A DNA stretch of 64,000 nt from contig CAYFTG010000005.1 of NCBI GenBank assembly GCA_964346175.1, positions 1-64,000 on the forward strand, read 5' to 3'. The notes under the pieces were generated by a model. The model was not told the DNA's origin. It was given only the letters and a program-made list of their open reading frames with translations, and searched no databases. Below are positions 42,711 through 52,075 of this stretch, piece by piece. Origin of the DNA: DTU032 sp964346175 (lineage in GTDB: Bacteria; Bacillota; Clostridia; Saccharofermentanales; DTU023). Every line of letters starts with the position of its first letter. Within the stretch, counting starts at the first letter, position 1. The translations under genes were made by a program, and so were the position numbers.

Positions 42711-42741
42711 AAGAGGACTGCAGTGTCGTGTCAGTCCTCTT
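42711..42741 (+). other. Perfect hairpin between the HPr-like gene and uvrC
   Basis: AAGAGGACTG (42711-42720) and CAGTCCTCTT (42732-42741) form a 10-bp perfect stem with an 11-base loop. CCTACC follows, so it is not a classical terminator. A TATACT box lies about 15 bases upstream (42691-42696), which would put the hairpin at the 5' end of a uvrC transcript. Confidence 0.6.
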
Positions 42742-42778
42742 CCTACCGGTAAAAGCAAATAGACAGAGGAGTCAAGTG

Positions 42779-44665
42779 ATGCAGCACAGCTCAGAGCAGC
42801 AGCGCTCATTTGAAGTTAGACTGAATTTAGTTCCTGAAGAACCCGGCGTTTACTTGATGAAAGACGACACGGGTTCTGTTATTTATGTCGGAAAAGCCCT
42901 CTCCTTGCGCAGTAGACTCCGATCCTATTTCACAGCTAAACCCGACGGCAATGCAAAAGTACAAGCCATGATCAAACGAATCGCAGATTTTGAAATCATA
43001 GTCTGTTCGACAGAGCTTGAAGCCTTAATCCTGGAAGCAAACTTAATCAAAGAGCATAAGCCGCGCTACAATATTCTTTTGCGCGATGACAAAGAGTATC
43101 CCTATATTCGCGTCACCTTACAAGACGCCTTCCCCAAAGTTGAGAAATCTTTCCATGTCGAAGACGACGTCAAGGAAGGAGCACGTTATTTTGGCCCTTG
43201 GTTGAGCGGTGATATCAGTAGGGCTCTCGATGCTCTACAGAGTATCTACCCACTCCGAACCTGTAACCGAGATTTGCCGCGCGATATCGGCAAAAAACGT
43301 CCCTGCCTCAATTATTATATTGGCAGATGTTTAGGCCCTTGCGCCGGGATGGTGTCGCAAGAGGAATATGCTGAGATGGTAGCCGATGTTATCCGCTTTC
43401 TCGAAGGACGTTATGGCGAACTGACCCAAAACTTAAAGGCGCAGATGGACGCTGCCAGCGAAGCACTCGAATTCGAACGCGCCGCTTCTTTGCGCGAGAA
43501 GTGGCAGGCTCTCCGTCGCTTGGAAGAGAAACAGCATATTGTCGATCCCCAGGGCGAAGACTACGACGCTTTGGCCATGGAGCGCAACGGTAGTGATATC
43601 TCTTTGCAGAAACTGGAGGTGCGTGCAGGTCGCGTAACCGGCAATGTCTATCGCTTTGCTGAAGACACCGGTGAAGCGGATGGTATTTATTTGGAGGTTT
43701 TCTTGCGCTCAATTTACGAGCAGGGAGGGGAGATTCCACCTTTGATTCTGACCAGCACAGAAATCAGCGAAGCCGACTTGTTAGCTGAGTATCTCTCAGA
43801 ATTACGGGGCAGTAAAGTTAGCCTACATGTACCTCAGCGCGGAGCAAAGAAGGCGACGATAGACCTTGCGTCCAAAAATGCCAAGTGGTCCCTTATGCGC
43901 CATACCTTGATGGGCGGAAAGTCTGCTCAAGATTTGGAAGTAAGCTTGCGGACTCTATCTGAATATGCCGGCTGCAAGGGTTATCCTCAGCGCATTGAGG
44001 CTTATGATATTTCTTCTTCCACTGCAGAAGAAAGAACTGGTGCTATGGTCGTTTTCCGCGACGGTAGACCGGAACGGAAATCATATAGACACTTTAGCAT
44101 CAAAAGTTTTGAAGGCATTGATGATTATCGCGCTATGCGTGAGCTGATTGAGCGCAGGTTGCGGCATCTGCAGGACGAGAACGTCGACAGCAGACCGGAT
44201 ATAGTACTTATTGATGGTGGTCAGGGTCATGTGAATGCTGTTGCTGATTTGCTTGATGACGCCGGGATCACTGTGGCCGGTATAGTCAAGGACAAGAGAC
44301 ATCGCACACGAGCTCTAGTCACTAGTGATGGTGATATAATCGAGTTGTCGCAGGCTGCAGAGGGAGAAGATGCAGATGAAAGGGCAGTCCGCCTAGGTGT
44401 CTTGCGCCTCTTGACCGCATTGCAGGATGAAGCGCACCGCTTTGCTAACCGCCTGCGCAACAAGCAGGAGCATAAACGCCGCATGCAATATAAGCTAGAA
44501 AGTATTCCCGGAATAGGCCCCGCCCGTCGCAAGCTCTTGCTCAAAGAATTCGGTTCGCTTAAGAAGTTGTCTGAAGCTAGCTTGGACGACTTGAAGGCGG
44601 TCAAATCCTTGCCTGAAGAAGTAGCTGAAGCAGTATATTTACATTATCATCCTGAGGAGATTTGA
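42779..44665 (+). CDS. uvrC: Excinuclease ABC subunit C
   Basis: 628 residues. GIY-YIG nuclease (PEEPGVYLMKDDTGSVIYVG), a Cys motif (CLNYYIGRCLGPC), UVR motif (LEFERAASLREKWQALRRLE), RNase H-like endonuclease with IEAYDISSS and VLIDGGQGHVNAV, and a C-terminal HhH pair (LESIPGIGPARRKLLLKEFG). It makes both incisions in nucleotide excision repair. ATG 42779 lies 7 bases after GAGGAG; the GTG at 42728 falls before the ribosome site and inside the hairpin. It ends one base before the phosphoesterase start. Confidence 0.96.
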   Translation: MQHSSEQQRSFEVRLNLVPEEPGVYLMKDDTGSVIYVGKALSLRSRLRSYFTAKPDGNAKVQAMIKRIADFEIIVCSTELEALILEANLIKEHKPRYNILLRDDKEYPYIRVTLQDAFPKVEKSFHVEDDVKEGARYFGPWLSGDISRALDALQSIYPLRTCNRDLPRDIGKKRPCLNYYIGRCLGPCAGMVSQEEYAEMVADVIRFLEGRYGELTQNLKAQMDAASEALEFERAASLREKWQALRRLEEKQHIVDPQGEDYDALAMERNGSDISLQKLEVRAGRVTGNVYRFAEDTGEADGIYLEVFLRSIYEQGGEIPPLILTSTEISEADLLAEYLSELRGSKVSLHVPQRGAKKATIDLASKNAKWSLMRHTLMGGKSAQDLEVSLRTLSEYAGCKGYPQRIEAYDISSSTAEERTGAMVVFRDGRPERKSYRHFSIKSFEGIDDYRAMRELIERRLRHLQDENVDSRPDIVLIDGGQGHVNAVADLLDDAGITVAGIVKDKRHRTRALVTSDGDIIELSQAAEGEDADERAVRLGVLRLLTALQDEAHRFANRLRNKQEHKRRMQYKLESIPGIGPARRKLLLKEFGSLKKLSEASLDDLKAVKSLPEEVAEAVYLHYHPEEI

Positions 44666-44666
44666 A

Positions 44667-45428
44667 GTGAAACTATTTGCCTTATCTGATCTTCATTTAG
44701 CTCATGTCGTGGACAAACCCATGACAGTGTTTGGCGATAAGTGGAAAAACCATACTCTCTTGATTGAGGAGTTCTGGCGCGAGCGGGTGTCAGATGAGGA
44801 TGTAATAATTCTCGGTGGAGATATTTCTTGGGCCAAAAACCTAGATGAGGCTTTACCTGATCTGCAGTTTATAGATCGTCTTCCGGGGCAAAAGATTCTG
44901 CTACGCGGCAATCACGATTATTGGTGGACAAGTTTGAAAAAAATGTACGAGCTCTGCGAGCAGGAAAACATGAGCACAATTCATTTTTTGCGAAACAATG
45001 CTCTGCGTTTTGGATCTTTTCTTATTGGCGGGAGCCGTGGATGGCTCTTGCCAAGTGATGATGAGTTCACTAGTCAGGATCAGAAAATATTCGACAGAGA
45101 GTTAATTCGCATGCAACTTTCCCTCGATGAAATGAAAACGAAAATCCGGAAGGGTGAAGGTGGTCTGACACCTGTATTCGTGATGCACTATCCGCCAATA
45201 TCGCCAAACGGTGAGGGCAGCGCTATGTCTGAACTATTGAGCCATGCGGAGATACCACTTTGCGTGTTCGGGCATATACATCATAGGCTGCCTTATTATT
45301 TGTCTGCGCCGCTTCTTGACCAAGTACGTTACGTTTTAACGTCTGCCGACCAAGTAAACTTTAAACCAGTCTTACTTGGCGAAGATGGAATGATTTCAGA
45401 TTTTGATAACAATATATCTACCTACTAA
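44667..45428 (+). CDS. Calcineurin-like metallophosphoesterase
   Basis: 253 residues. Metallophosphoesterase ligands: ALSDLHLAH, ILGGDISWAKN, LLRGNHDYWW, FVMHYPPISPN and FGHIHH. The GDISWA/GNHDYWW/HYPP combination matches an uncharacterised Firmicutes group of about 230-250 residues. Substrate unknown. GTG 44667 has GAGGAG upstream and starts one base after the uvrC stop. Confidence 0.9.
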   Translation: MKLFALSDLHLAHVVDKPMTVFGDKWKNHTLLIEEFWRERVSDEDVIILGGDISWAKNLDEALPDLQFIDRLPGQKILLRGNHDYWWTSLKKMYELCEQENMSTIHFLRNNALRFGSFLIGGSRGWLLPSDDEFTSQDQKIFDRELIRMQLSLDEMKTKIRKGEGGLTPVFVMHYPPISPNGEGSAMSELLSHAEIPLCVFGHIHHRLPYYLSAPLLDQVRYVLTSADQVNFKPVLLGEDGMISDFDNNISTY

Positions 45429-45449
45429 AGGGCTAGGGAAGGATGAATT

Positions 45450-46337
45450 ATGCTAAATAGTATGACCGGCTACGGTTCCGGTTTGGCCGAAAACAAAGAT
45501 CTCTCAGTGACAATTGAAATTAAATCAGTAAATCACCGCTTTCTTGATGTTTCTGTGCGTATGCCGCGCAGTTTTTTGCGTTTCGAGAACAGTTTGCGTA
45601 GCCAGGTGCAGGAACGAATCAAGCGAGGTAAGGTTGATGTTTTCGTTACTTTGCAGCAACTTGAGTCCAGCGGCAGAAAGGTCAAATTGGATCGTCCTTT
45701 GGCCGAGTCTTACTTTGCAGCTGTGACAGAATTGGCGGACCTAAGTGGGGCGGACAATTATGAAGCCTTAAGTATCCTGAGCAGATTTGGTGATATCTTT
45801 GTCGAAGTTGATGATCCTCTGGATGAGGAACTTATCAGTGATACTTTGAGCCGGGCTATGACCGCCGCACTGACACAATTGGAAGAAGCTCGTCAGCTAG
45901 AAGGTAGCAGGCTGACGAACGATTTACTTCAAAAGACAGACGATTTGGAAGCAGAATGGAAGAAAATTGAAGAACTGTCACCGCTGGTTCTTAAGCACTA
46001 TCGGGAAAGGCTGCTCGCGCGAGCGGAGGAGCTTTTGGCTGAGGAACGACAGGAGTGGTACGATGACCAGCGCCTTTTCGCTGAGACAGCTATTTTCGCA
46101 GACAAAGCAGCCATAGATGAAGAGTTGACGCGTCTGAGATGCCACTTGCTCTCGCTAAGAGAATTGTTGCAAGGTGAAGGACCTAGTGGGCGTCAGTTGG
46201 ACTTCCTGATCCAAGAAATAAATCGGGAAATCAACACGATCGGTTCAAAAGGAAATGATTTCGAAATATCTCAGTCAGTTGTAGCAATGAAAACTATTTT
46301 GGAACAGATACGGGAACAGGTGCAGAATCTGGAGTAA
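45450..46337 (+). CDS. YicC/YloC family endoribonuclease
   Basis: 295 residues. N-terminal MLNSMTGYGSG and IEIKSVNHRFLDVSVRMPR, and the C-terminal GRQLDFLIQEINREINTIGSK, which are the two conserved blocks of the family. E. coli YicC is an RNase that acts on small RNAs. It heads the yicC-remA-gmk-rpoZ cluster seen in many Firmicutes, although a 96-base gap before remA may hold a promoter. Confidence 0.93.
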   Translation: MLNSMTGYGSGLAENKDLSVTIEIKSVNHRFLDVSVRMPRSFLRFENSLRSQVQERIKRGKVDVFVTLQQLESSGRKVKLDRPLAESYFAAVTELADLSGADNYEALSILSRFGDIFVEVDDPLDEELISDTLSRAMTAALTQLEEARQLEGSRLTNDLLQKTDDLEAEWKKIEELSPLVLKHYRERLLARAEELLAEERQEWYDDQRLFAETAIFADKAAIDEELTRLRCHLLSLRELLQGEGPSGRQLDFLIQEINREINTIGSKGNDFEISQSVVAMKTILEQIREQVQNLE

Positions 46338-46433
46338 CTTATGTAAGCGTTTTATAGTCATGTGAATTATTTTGTTATCCTATCTATATGTAGAAATGAA
46401 AATAAATAGCCGCCACTCGAGGAGGAGTCAAAA

Positions 46434-46718
46434 TTGGAATATAGAATGTTGCCTATTGGACATGGTCACTTGGTTTCTGAAGCTAGGTTAATTGCTATTG
46501 TCTCCCCGGATTCAGCTCCGATTAAACGCCTGATTCAGGACGCTCGTGATCGCACCACGCTAATCGATGCCACAGCCGGACGAAAGACTCAATCGGTATT
46601 GATCATGGATAGTGACCATATTGTACTTTCTTCATTGCCTCCCGAATCTCTGCAAGTGATGCGGGCGGAGCAGGATAGTGAAGATATGCCTAATGGCAAG
46701 GAGACACAAAATGACTAA
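46434..46718 (+). CDS. DUF370/RemA-like regulatory protein
   Basis: 94 residues. The block AIVSPDSAPIKRLIQDARD, then LIDATAGRKTQSVLIMDSDH and IVLSSLPPESL, is the RemA/DUF370 signature. RemA activates matrix and osmoprotection genes in Bacillus by DNA binding. The start is TTG 46434, with GAGGAGGAG 6 bases upstream. It overlaps gmk by 8 bases. The C-terminal ~18 residues are a variable, charged extension. Confidence 0.93.
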   Translation: MEYRMLPIGHGHLVSEARLIAIVSPDSAPIKRLIQDARDRTTLIDATAGRKTQSVLIMDSDHIVLSSLPPESLQVMRAEQDSEDMPNGKETQND

Positions 46719-47325
46719 TCAGATAAAAATTAAGCAAAAAGAGGGGATTACGCTTGCAGTCTCCGGACCATCGGGAGTAGGCAAAAATTCTGTTATCAGC
46801 GCTCTGCGCGAACGCTATAACGACATTCGCCACTCAGTATCTGTGACAACGCGTTTGCCGCGAGAAGATGAGATTGATGGTGTGCATTACTATTTCAGGA
46901 GCAAGGCGGAGTTTGAGGAAATGATCGCCGAAGGTGAGATTTTGGAGTATGACATTTACTGTGATGAGTACTATGGCACTCCCAGATCACCTCTGGAGCG
47001 GATGCGTTCCGAAGGCATTAACGTTATGTTAGATTTAACTGTTGCAGGGGCCTTGGCTTTGAAAAGCAATTATGCTAATTCAGTATTGGTTTTCCTCATA
47101 CCCCCGTCAGAAGAGGTCCTCCACGAACGCTTAAGCAATCGCGGTACTGAGAGCAAGGAACACATCGAAACTAGACTAAATGAGGCGCGGGAAGAAATGA
47201 ACTCTGCGCTTGAATTTGATTACTTGGTTGTGAATGATGACTTATTACAGGCTGTTCGCGATATAGAAGCTATCTATTGGGCCGAAAGGCATCGCACGTC
47301 AAGGCTTTTCATTGACGGAATCTAG
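46711..47325 (+). CDS. gmk: Guanylate kinase
   Basis: 204 residues. P-loop SGPSGVGKNSVISALRERY, then SVSVTTRLPREDEIDGVHYY, GEILEYDIYCDEYYGTPRSP and LSNRGTESKEHIETRL. The residue after the P-loop lysine is Asn, where Gly or Ser is usual. It phosphorylates GMP to GDP. ATG 46711 has AAGGAG 7 bases upstream; the longer reading from 46678 is unsupported. Confidence 0.95.
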   Translation: MTNQIKIKQKEGITLAVSGPSGVGKNSVISALRERYNDIRHSVSVTTRLPREDEIDGVHYYFRSKAEFEEMIAEGEILEYDIYCDEYYGTPRSPLERMRSEGINVMLDLTVAGALALKSNYANSVLVFLIPPSEEVLHERLSNRGTESKEHIETRLNEAREEMNSALEFDYLVVNDDLLQAVRDIEAIYWAERHRTSRLFIDGI

Positions 47326-47409
47326 CAGAAAAGTTATAATCTTTAAGGTATGCAAAAGTCTGATATTAGCGATGTTTATATAGATTGACAAGAAGATAAG
47401 GAGTCAAAA

Positions 47410-47940
47410 ATGCTAACAATCCCACCTCTGGAAGAACTACTTCCAAGAGCAGAAAATAGATACGTACTGTCGATGTTTGCTGCTCGCAGAGCGCGTCAGT
47501 TGACTGATGGTGCTCGGCCTTTGGTTGAGTCTGATACTCCCAACCAGGTTTCTCTAGCTTGCGAGGAGATCGGCAGCGGTACTGTTGTATATCGCGAAGG
47601 CAAACACGATGTTTCCATTCCGGAGCGTCCTGAGATTATTGCCCAGCGTGAAGCCAGCAGACGTGAAGCAGAAGCTAAACGTGCTGAAGATATGCTGGAA
47701 GAACAGCGTCGTCCCTCATTCAGACGTCAACAAAGAGAAGGCACAACCTTTGAAAAAGAGGGCATCAGCGCACAGGAAGCTTCATTAATCGCAGAGCAGT
47801 TGGTTCAGTTTGTTACCGAGCAAGAAGCTATGGAGGAAGAAGGACAATCTTCTTCTGAAATTGATTTCACATCTTTCTCCGAGAGTCTGGAACAACAGAT
47901 AAGTGATGACGGTGCAGACGAGAATGAGGAAGAAGCCTGA
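47410..47940 (+). CDS. rpoZ: DNA-directed RNA polymerase omega subunit with long C-terminal extension
   Basis: 176 residues, against about 65-90 in most Firmicutes. Residues 1-62 match omega: IPPLEELLPRAENRYVLSMF, AARRARQLTDGARPLVES and SLACEEIGSGTVVYR. Residues about 65-176 form a charged extension, first basic/coiled (REASRREAEAKRAEDMLEEQ), then acidic (EEGQSSSEIDF and onward). Omega stabilises the beta-prime subunit. It follows gmk as usual. ATG 47410 follows AAGGAG. The glyS gene begins 3 bases after the stop. Confidence 0.9.
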   Translation: MLTIPPLEELLPRAENRYVLSMFAARRARQLTDGARPLVESDTPNQVSLACEEIGSGTVVYREGKHDVSIPERPEIIAQREASRREAEAKRAEDMLEEQRRPSFRRQQREGTTFEKEGISAQEASLIAEQLVQFVTEQEAMEEEGQSSSEIDFTSFSESLEQQISDDGADENEEEA

Positions 47941-47942
47941 TT

Positions 47943-49337
47943 ATGCAGCCAAGAGATAAATCTATGGCGACTATCGTCGCATTGGCATCAAATCGTGGTT
48001 TTATTTATCCCGGTTCAGAACTATACGGCGGATTGGCCAATTCATGGGACTATGGACCCTACGGCACTAGCCTGAAACGCAACGTAAAAGCCGCCTGGTG
48101 GAGACGCTTCGTTGAAACCTCACCTCATAACGTCGGCTTAGATGCCGCCATTCTTATGAACCCGCAGGTTTGGGTAGCTTCCGGCCATGTTGACAGCTTT
48201 TCGGATCCCTTAATCGACTGCAGATCTTGTCATTCACGCCATCGTGCCGACCAAATTATTGACGATTGGAATCTCAGCCAAGACATCCAGGAATCAGTTG
48301 AAGGCTGGAGCAACGAAGATATGCAGCAATACATTGCTGATAAAGGTATCAGCTGTCCGGTCTGTGAAGCTCAGGACTTTACCGACATTCGCCATTTCAA
48401 CCTCATGTTTAAAACTAAACAAGGTGTTACCGAGGACAGCCAGTCCGATATTTACCTGCGTCCGGAAACGGCCCAAGGTATTTTTGTGAATTTCAAAAAT
48501 GTACAGCGGACATCGCGCCGCAAGATCCCCTTTGGAATTGCTCAAATAGGCAAGGCTTTCCGCAACGAGATTACTCCGGGTAACTTCATTTTCCGCACAC
48601 GCGAATTTGAACAGATGGAGCTGGAGTTTTTCTGTGAACCCGGCACCGATGATGAATGGTTCGATTACTGGCGCGACTTTTCTTACCAGTGGCTGCTTGA
48701 CTTGGGCCTGACGAAGGAGAACCTGCGCTGGCGTGATCATGGCGCAGAAGAGTTATCCTTTTACTCGAAAGCGACCAGCGATGTTGAGTATATCTACCCC
48801 TTCGGCTGGGGTGAGCTTTGGGGCGTAGCCAATCGCACAGATTACGATCTGTCTCGTCATATGGAATATGCGAAAGATGACTTGCGCTATTTCGACCCCT
48901 ACACTAACGAGAAATACATTCCTTATGTCATTGAACCGTCTTTGGGTGTTGACAGACTATTCCTAGCTATACTCTGCGATGCCTACGATGTCGAGACGTT
49001 GGAGAATGGCGAAGAAAGAACAGTGCTTCGCTTTGCACCGTCACTGGCTCCGATCAATGTAGCGGTGCTGCCTTTGTCCAATAAGTTGAAGGAAGAAGCG
49101 GAGAAGGTTTACCAGATGCTGCTGCCACACTACCGCTGCGAATTTGATGAACGTCAAAGTATTGGCAGACGCTATCGTCGCCAGGATGAGATCGGAACTC
49201 CCTACTGTGTAACTTTTGATTTCGATTCACTCGAAGATAATCAAGTAACGATACGTGAACGCGATTCCATGGAACAACTGCGTTTACCCATAAATGAACT
49301 TGTTGATTATTTTGCCGGCAAGTTCGATTTACCGTAA
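47943..49337 (+). CDS. glyS: Glycyl-tRNA synthetase (single-chain, alpha2 type)
   Basis: 464 residues, class II synthetase. LASNRGFIYPGSELYGGLAN, DYGPYGTSLKRN, then a Cys motif region (IDCRSCHSRHRAD and ISCPVCEAQDF), LRPETAQGIFVNFKNV, RKIPFGIAQIGKAFRNEITP and EFEQMELEFF (motif 2), and IEPSLGVDRLFLAIL (motif 3). The anticodon-binding domain is at the C-terminus. The start at 47943 is 3 bases after rpoZ; a second Met eight residues in (47964) is an alternative. This is the dimeric GlyRS, not the alpha2-beta2 GlyQS of many bacteria. Confidence 0.95.
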   Translation: MQPRDKSMATIVALASNRGFIYPGSELYGGLANSWDYGPYGTSLKRNVKAAWWRRFVETSPHNVGLDAAILMNPQVWVASGHVDSFSDPLIDCRSCHSRHRADQIIDDWNLSQDIQESVEGWSNEDMQQYIADKGISCPVCEAQDFTDIRHFNLMFKTKQGVTEDSQSDIYLRPETAQGIFVNFKNVQRTSRRKIPFGIAQIGKAFRNEITPGNFIFRTREFEQMELEFFCEPGTDDEWFDYWRDFSYQWLLDLGLTKENLRWRDHGAEELSFYSKATSDVEYIYPFGWGELWGVANRTDYDLSRHMEYAKDDLRYFDPYTNEKYIPYVIEPSLGVDRLFLAILCDAYDVETLENGEERTVLRFAPSLAPINVAVLPLSNKLKEEAEKVYQMLLPHYRCEFDERQSIGRRYRRQDEIGTPYCVTFDFDSLEDNQVTIRERDSMEQLRLPINELVDYFAGKFDLP

Positions 49338-49358
49338 GTAAAAATTTAGGAGGAATAA

Positions 49359-51986
49359 ATGACAAAATACGTCTATATGTTTTCAGAGGGCAACGCCAAT
49401 ATGCGTGAGTTGCTCGGCGGCAAAGGAGCCAACTTGGCCGAAATGACAGTTATGGGTTTGCCCGTACCACAGGGTTTTACCATTACTACTGAAGCCTGCA
49501 ATCGCTATTACGAAGAAGGCGGAGTGATCTCTGATGAGATCAAAGAAGAAATTGTTGAGGCAATGAAAGATGAAGAGAAACGTACAGGAAAAGTTTTCGG
49601 TGATCCGGAAAATCCTTTACTGGTATCTGTTCGTTCAGGTTCTCGCGCCTCCATGCCCGGAATGATGGATACAGTGCTTAATCTCGGCTTGAATGATGAA
49701 GTAGTCGAAGGCCTTGCTAAGCTAACTGATAATGAACGTTTTGCTTATGACAGCTACCGCAGATTTATTATGATGTTTGCAGACGTTGTTATGGAAGTCC
49801 ATAAAGACATATTTGAAGATGAGCTGGATCGTATTAAAGCCGAAAAAGGTATTGAGCTTGACCTCGACCTTACTGCCGAAGATATGAAAACCGTAGCACA
49901 GAACTTCAAAGCTATTTATGAGAGTGAAAAGGGAGAGGCTTTCCCGCAAGAGCCCATGACTCAGCTAATGGCATCAATTGAGGCAGTATTCCGTTCTTGG
50001 AACAATCCTCGTGCCCTTTTCTATCGTCAGATGAATAACATCCCGTCCGAGTGGGGCACTGCCGTTAACGTCCAAGAGATGGTCTACGGCAATATGGGCG
50101 AAACCTCAGGTACAGGCGTTGCCTTTACCCGCGACCCCGCCACCGGTGAGAATGTCCTATATGGCGAATATTTGATCAATGCGCAAGGTGAAGACGTTGT
50201 TGCCGGTGTTCGTACACCTGAGAAGATTTCACATCTGCAGGATCAATTCCCTGAAATTTATGACGAGTTTAAGAAATACGCTGATGAGCTGGAAGTCCAT
50301 TATGGCGACATGCAGGACCTTGAGTTCACAATCGAAAACGGCAAACTTTACGTATTGCAGACCAGAAGCGGTAAGCGTACAGCCACTGCTGCTCTGAAAA
50401 TTGCAGTAGATATGGTTGCAGAAGGTATTCTTTCACGTGAAGAAGCTATTTTGCACATCGACCCCAGCCAGCTTGATGCTCTGATGCATCCGATGTTTGA
50501 TCAAAAAGCGCTGGCAGAAGCTGACCAGATTGCTAAGGGCTTGCCTGCATCACCTGGCGCAGCTAGCGGTAAAATTGTTTTCTCCGCCGACCAGGCGTTT
50601 GAATTAGCCAAAGACGGTGAGAAAGTTATCCTCGTCCGTATCGAGACCTCAGCAGAGGACATTCACGGCATGAGTGCAGCCGAAGGCATCTTGACCGCTC
50701 GTGGCGGCATGACCAGCCACGCTGCAGTAGTTGCTCGTGGTATGGGTAAATGCTGTGTTGCCGGAAGCTCCGACATCAGCATCAATTATGAGAATGGCAC
50801 AATGAGAGCCGACGGTAGAGAATTCAAAACAGGTGACTGGATCTCCCTCGATGGTTCCACCGGAATTGTTTACTCAGGCCAGATTGCTACTAAAGAAGCT
50901 GAACAGAGCGATGACTTTATCACAGTAATGGAGTGGGCTGATGAATTCCGCGAGATGGACGTTCGAGCCAATGCAGACACCGGCCACGATGCTCAGGTAG
51001 CACTCGACTTAGGTGCACAGGGTATTGGACTGACGCGTACAGAGCACATGTTCTTCGATCCCGAAAGAATCTTCAGCTTCCGCAAGATGATCGTTGCCCG
51101 TGACGAAGAAACTCGTCGCAAGGCATTAGATGCAATCCTCCCGGACCAGCAACAAGACTTCCTTGAGCTCTTCCGTGTTATGGATGGACACCCGGTTGTC
51201 ATCCGTTTACTGGATCCGCCTTTGCATGAGTTCTTGCCTCAGGAAGAAGATGATATCCGCGAACTGGCGGAGGCACTGGAGCTCAAATTTGAAGAGCTGA
51301 AGTCCATCATTTCTTCTTTGCACGAGCTCAACCCGATGTTGGGTCACCGCGGTTGCCGTTTGGCCATCAGCTATCCGGAAATTGCTGAAATGCAAACCAA
51401 GGCAATCATCGGCGCAGCCATTGAAGCTGCTAAAGAAGGCATACATGTAATTCCTGAGATCATGGTACCGCTCATCTCTGACGTCAAAGAACTAGAGTAC
51501 CTGAACGGCATCATTAAGCCTGTTGCAGACAAGATGATCGCAGAGAGTGGCGTGCAGCTGTCCTACATGGTCGGAACCATGCTGGAGATTCCGCGCGCAG
51601 CGATGACCTCAGACCAAATTGCTCTGGCTGCAGACTTCTTCAGCTTTGGCACTAACGACTTGACCCAAATGGGTTACGGACTGTCACGTGATGACGCCGG
51701 CCCCATCTTGGACACATATTATGAAAAAGGCATCTTCGAAGCCGATCCGACAGCTCACATCGACCGCAACGGTATCGGTAGACTGATGCGCATCTCGGTT
51801 GAAGACGGCCGCAAGGCACGTCCTGACCTCGAATTGGGCATCTGTGGTGAACACGGCGGCGATCCTTACTCCGTTGAGTTCTGCCAGTTGTTGAAACTCG
51901 ATTATGTCTCTTGCTCACCCTACCGTGTGCCGATCGCACGTCTGGCAGCCGCACAGGCAGCCTTGCGTTATCCGCGCAACAAGTAG
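49359..51986 (+). CDS. ppdK: Pyruvate, phosphate dikinase
   Basis: 875 residues. ATP-grasp domain (ELLGGKGANLAEMTVMGLPV, RSGSRASMPGMMDTVLNLGL), the catalytic phosphohistidine in ARGGMTSHAAVVARGMGKC, and the PEP/pyruvate barrel (GIGLTRTEHMFF, FSFGTNDLTQM, ICGEHGGDP). It interconverts pyruvate + ATP + Pi and PEP + AMP + PPi, serving as an energy-saving PPi-dependent pyruvate kinase or a gluconeogenic enzyme in anaerobes. ATG 49359 follows AGGAGG. Terminator at 52016. Confidence 0.98.
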   Translation: MTKYVYMFSEGNANMRELLGGKGANLAEMTVMGLPVPQGFTITTEACNRYYEEGGVISDEIKEEIVEAMKDEEKRTGKVFGDPENPLLVSVRSGSRASMPGMMDTVLNLGLNDEVVEGLAKLTDNERFAYDSYRRFIMMFADVVMEVHKDIFEDELDRIKAEKGIELDLDLTAEDMKTVAQNFKAIYESEKGEAFPQEPMTQLMASIEAVFRSWNNPRALFYRQMNNIPSEWGTAVNVQEMVYGNMGETSGTGVAFTRDPATGENVLYGEYLINAQGEDVVAGVRTPEKISHLQDQFPEIYDEFKKYADELEVHYGDMQDLEFTIENGKLYVLQTRSGKRTATAALKIAVDMVAEGILSREEAILHIDPSQLDALMHPMFDQKALAEADQIAKGLPASPGAASGKIVFSADQAFELAKDGEKVILVRIETSAEDIHGMSAAEGILTARGGMTSHAAVVARGMGKCCVAGSSDISINYENGTMRADGREFKTGDWISLDGSTGIVYSGQIATKEAEQSDDFITVMEWADEFREMDVRANADTGHDAQVALDLGAQGIGLTRTEHMFFDPERIFSFRKMIVARDEETRRKALDAILPDQQQDFLELFRVMDGHPVVIRLLDPPLHEFLPQEEDDIRELAEALELKFEELKSIISSLHELNPMLGHRGCRLAISYPEIAEMQTKAIIGAAIEAAKEGIHVIPEIMVPLISDVKELEYLNGIIKPVADKMIAESGVQLSYMVGTMLEIPRAAMTSDQIALAADFFSFGTNDLTQMGYGLSRDDAGPILDTYYEKGIFEADPTAHIDRNGIGRLMRISVEDGRKARPDLELGICGEHGGDPYSVEFCQLLKLDYVSCSPYRVPIARLAAAQAALRYPRNK

Positions 51987-52015
51987 TAGCAAGTCGATCT
52001 CACTAATGAGTGACC

Positions 52016-52054
52016 ATAGTTCCTCCATGCAGATGCGTGGGGGAACTATTTTTT
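52016..52054 (+). terminator. Intrinsic terminator of ppdK
   Basis: A 15-bp stem between ATAGTTCCTCCATGC (52016-52030) and GCGTGGGGGAACTAT (52035-52049), with two G-U pairs, loop AGAT, followed by TTTTT. Confidence 0.9.
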
Positions 52055-52075
52055 CATCCAGAGTGTCATAAAGCA

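Noticed and set aside
48231..48380. Cys-rich stretch in glyS as a sign of an inserted domain
   Set aside because: Cys clusters of this kind in that region are compatible with bacterial single-chain GlyRS, so it is not treated as unusual.
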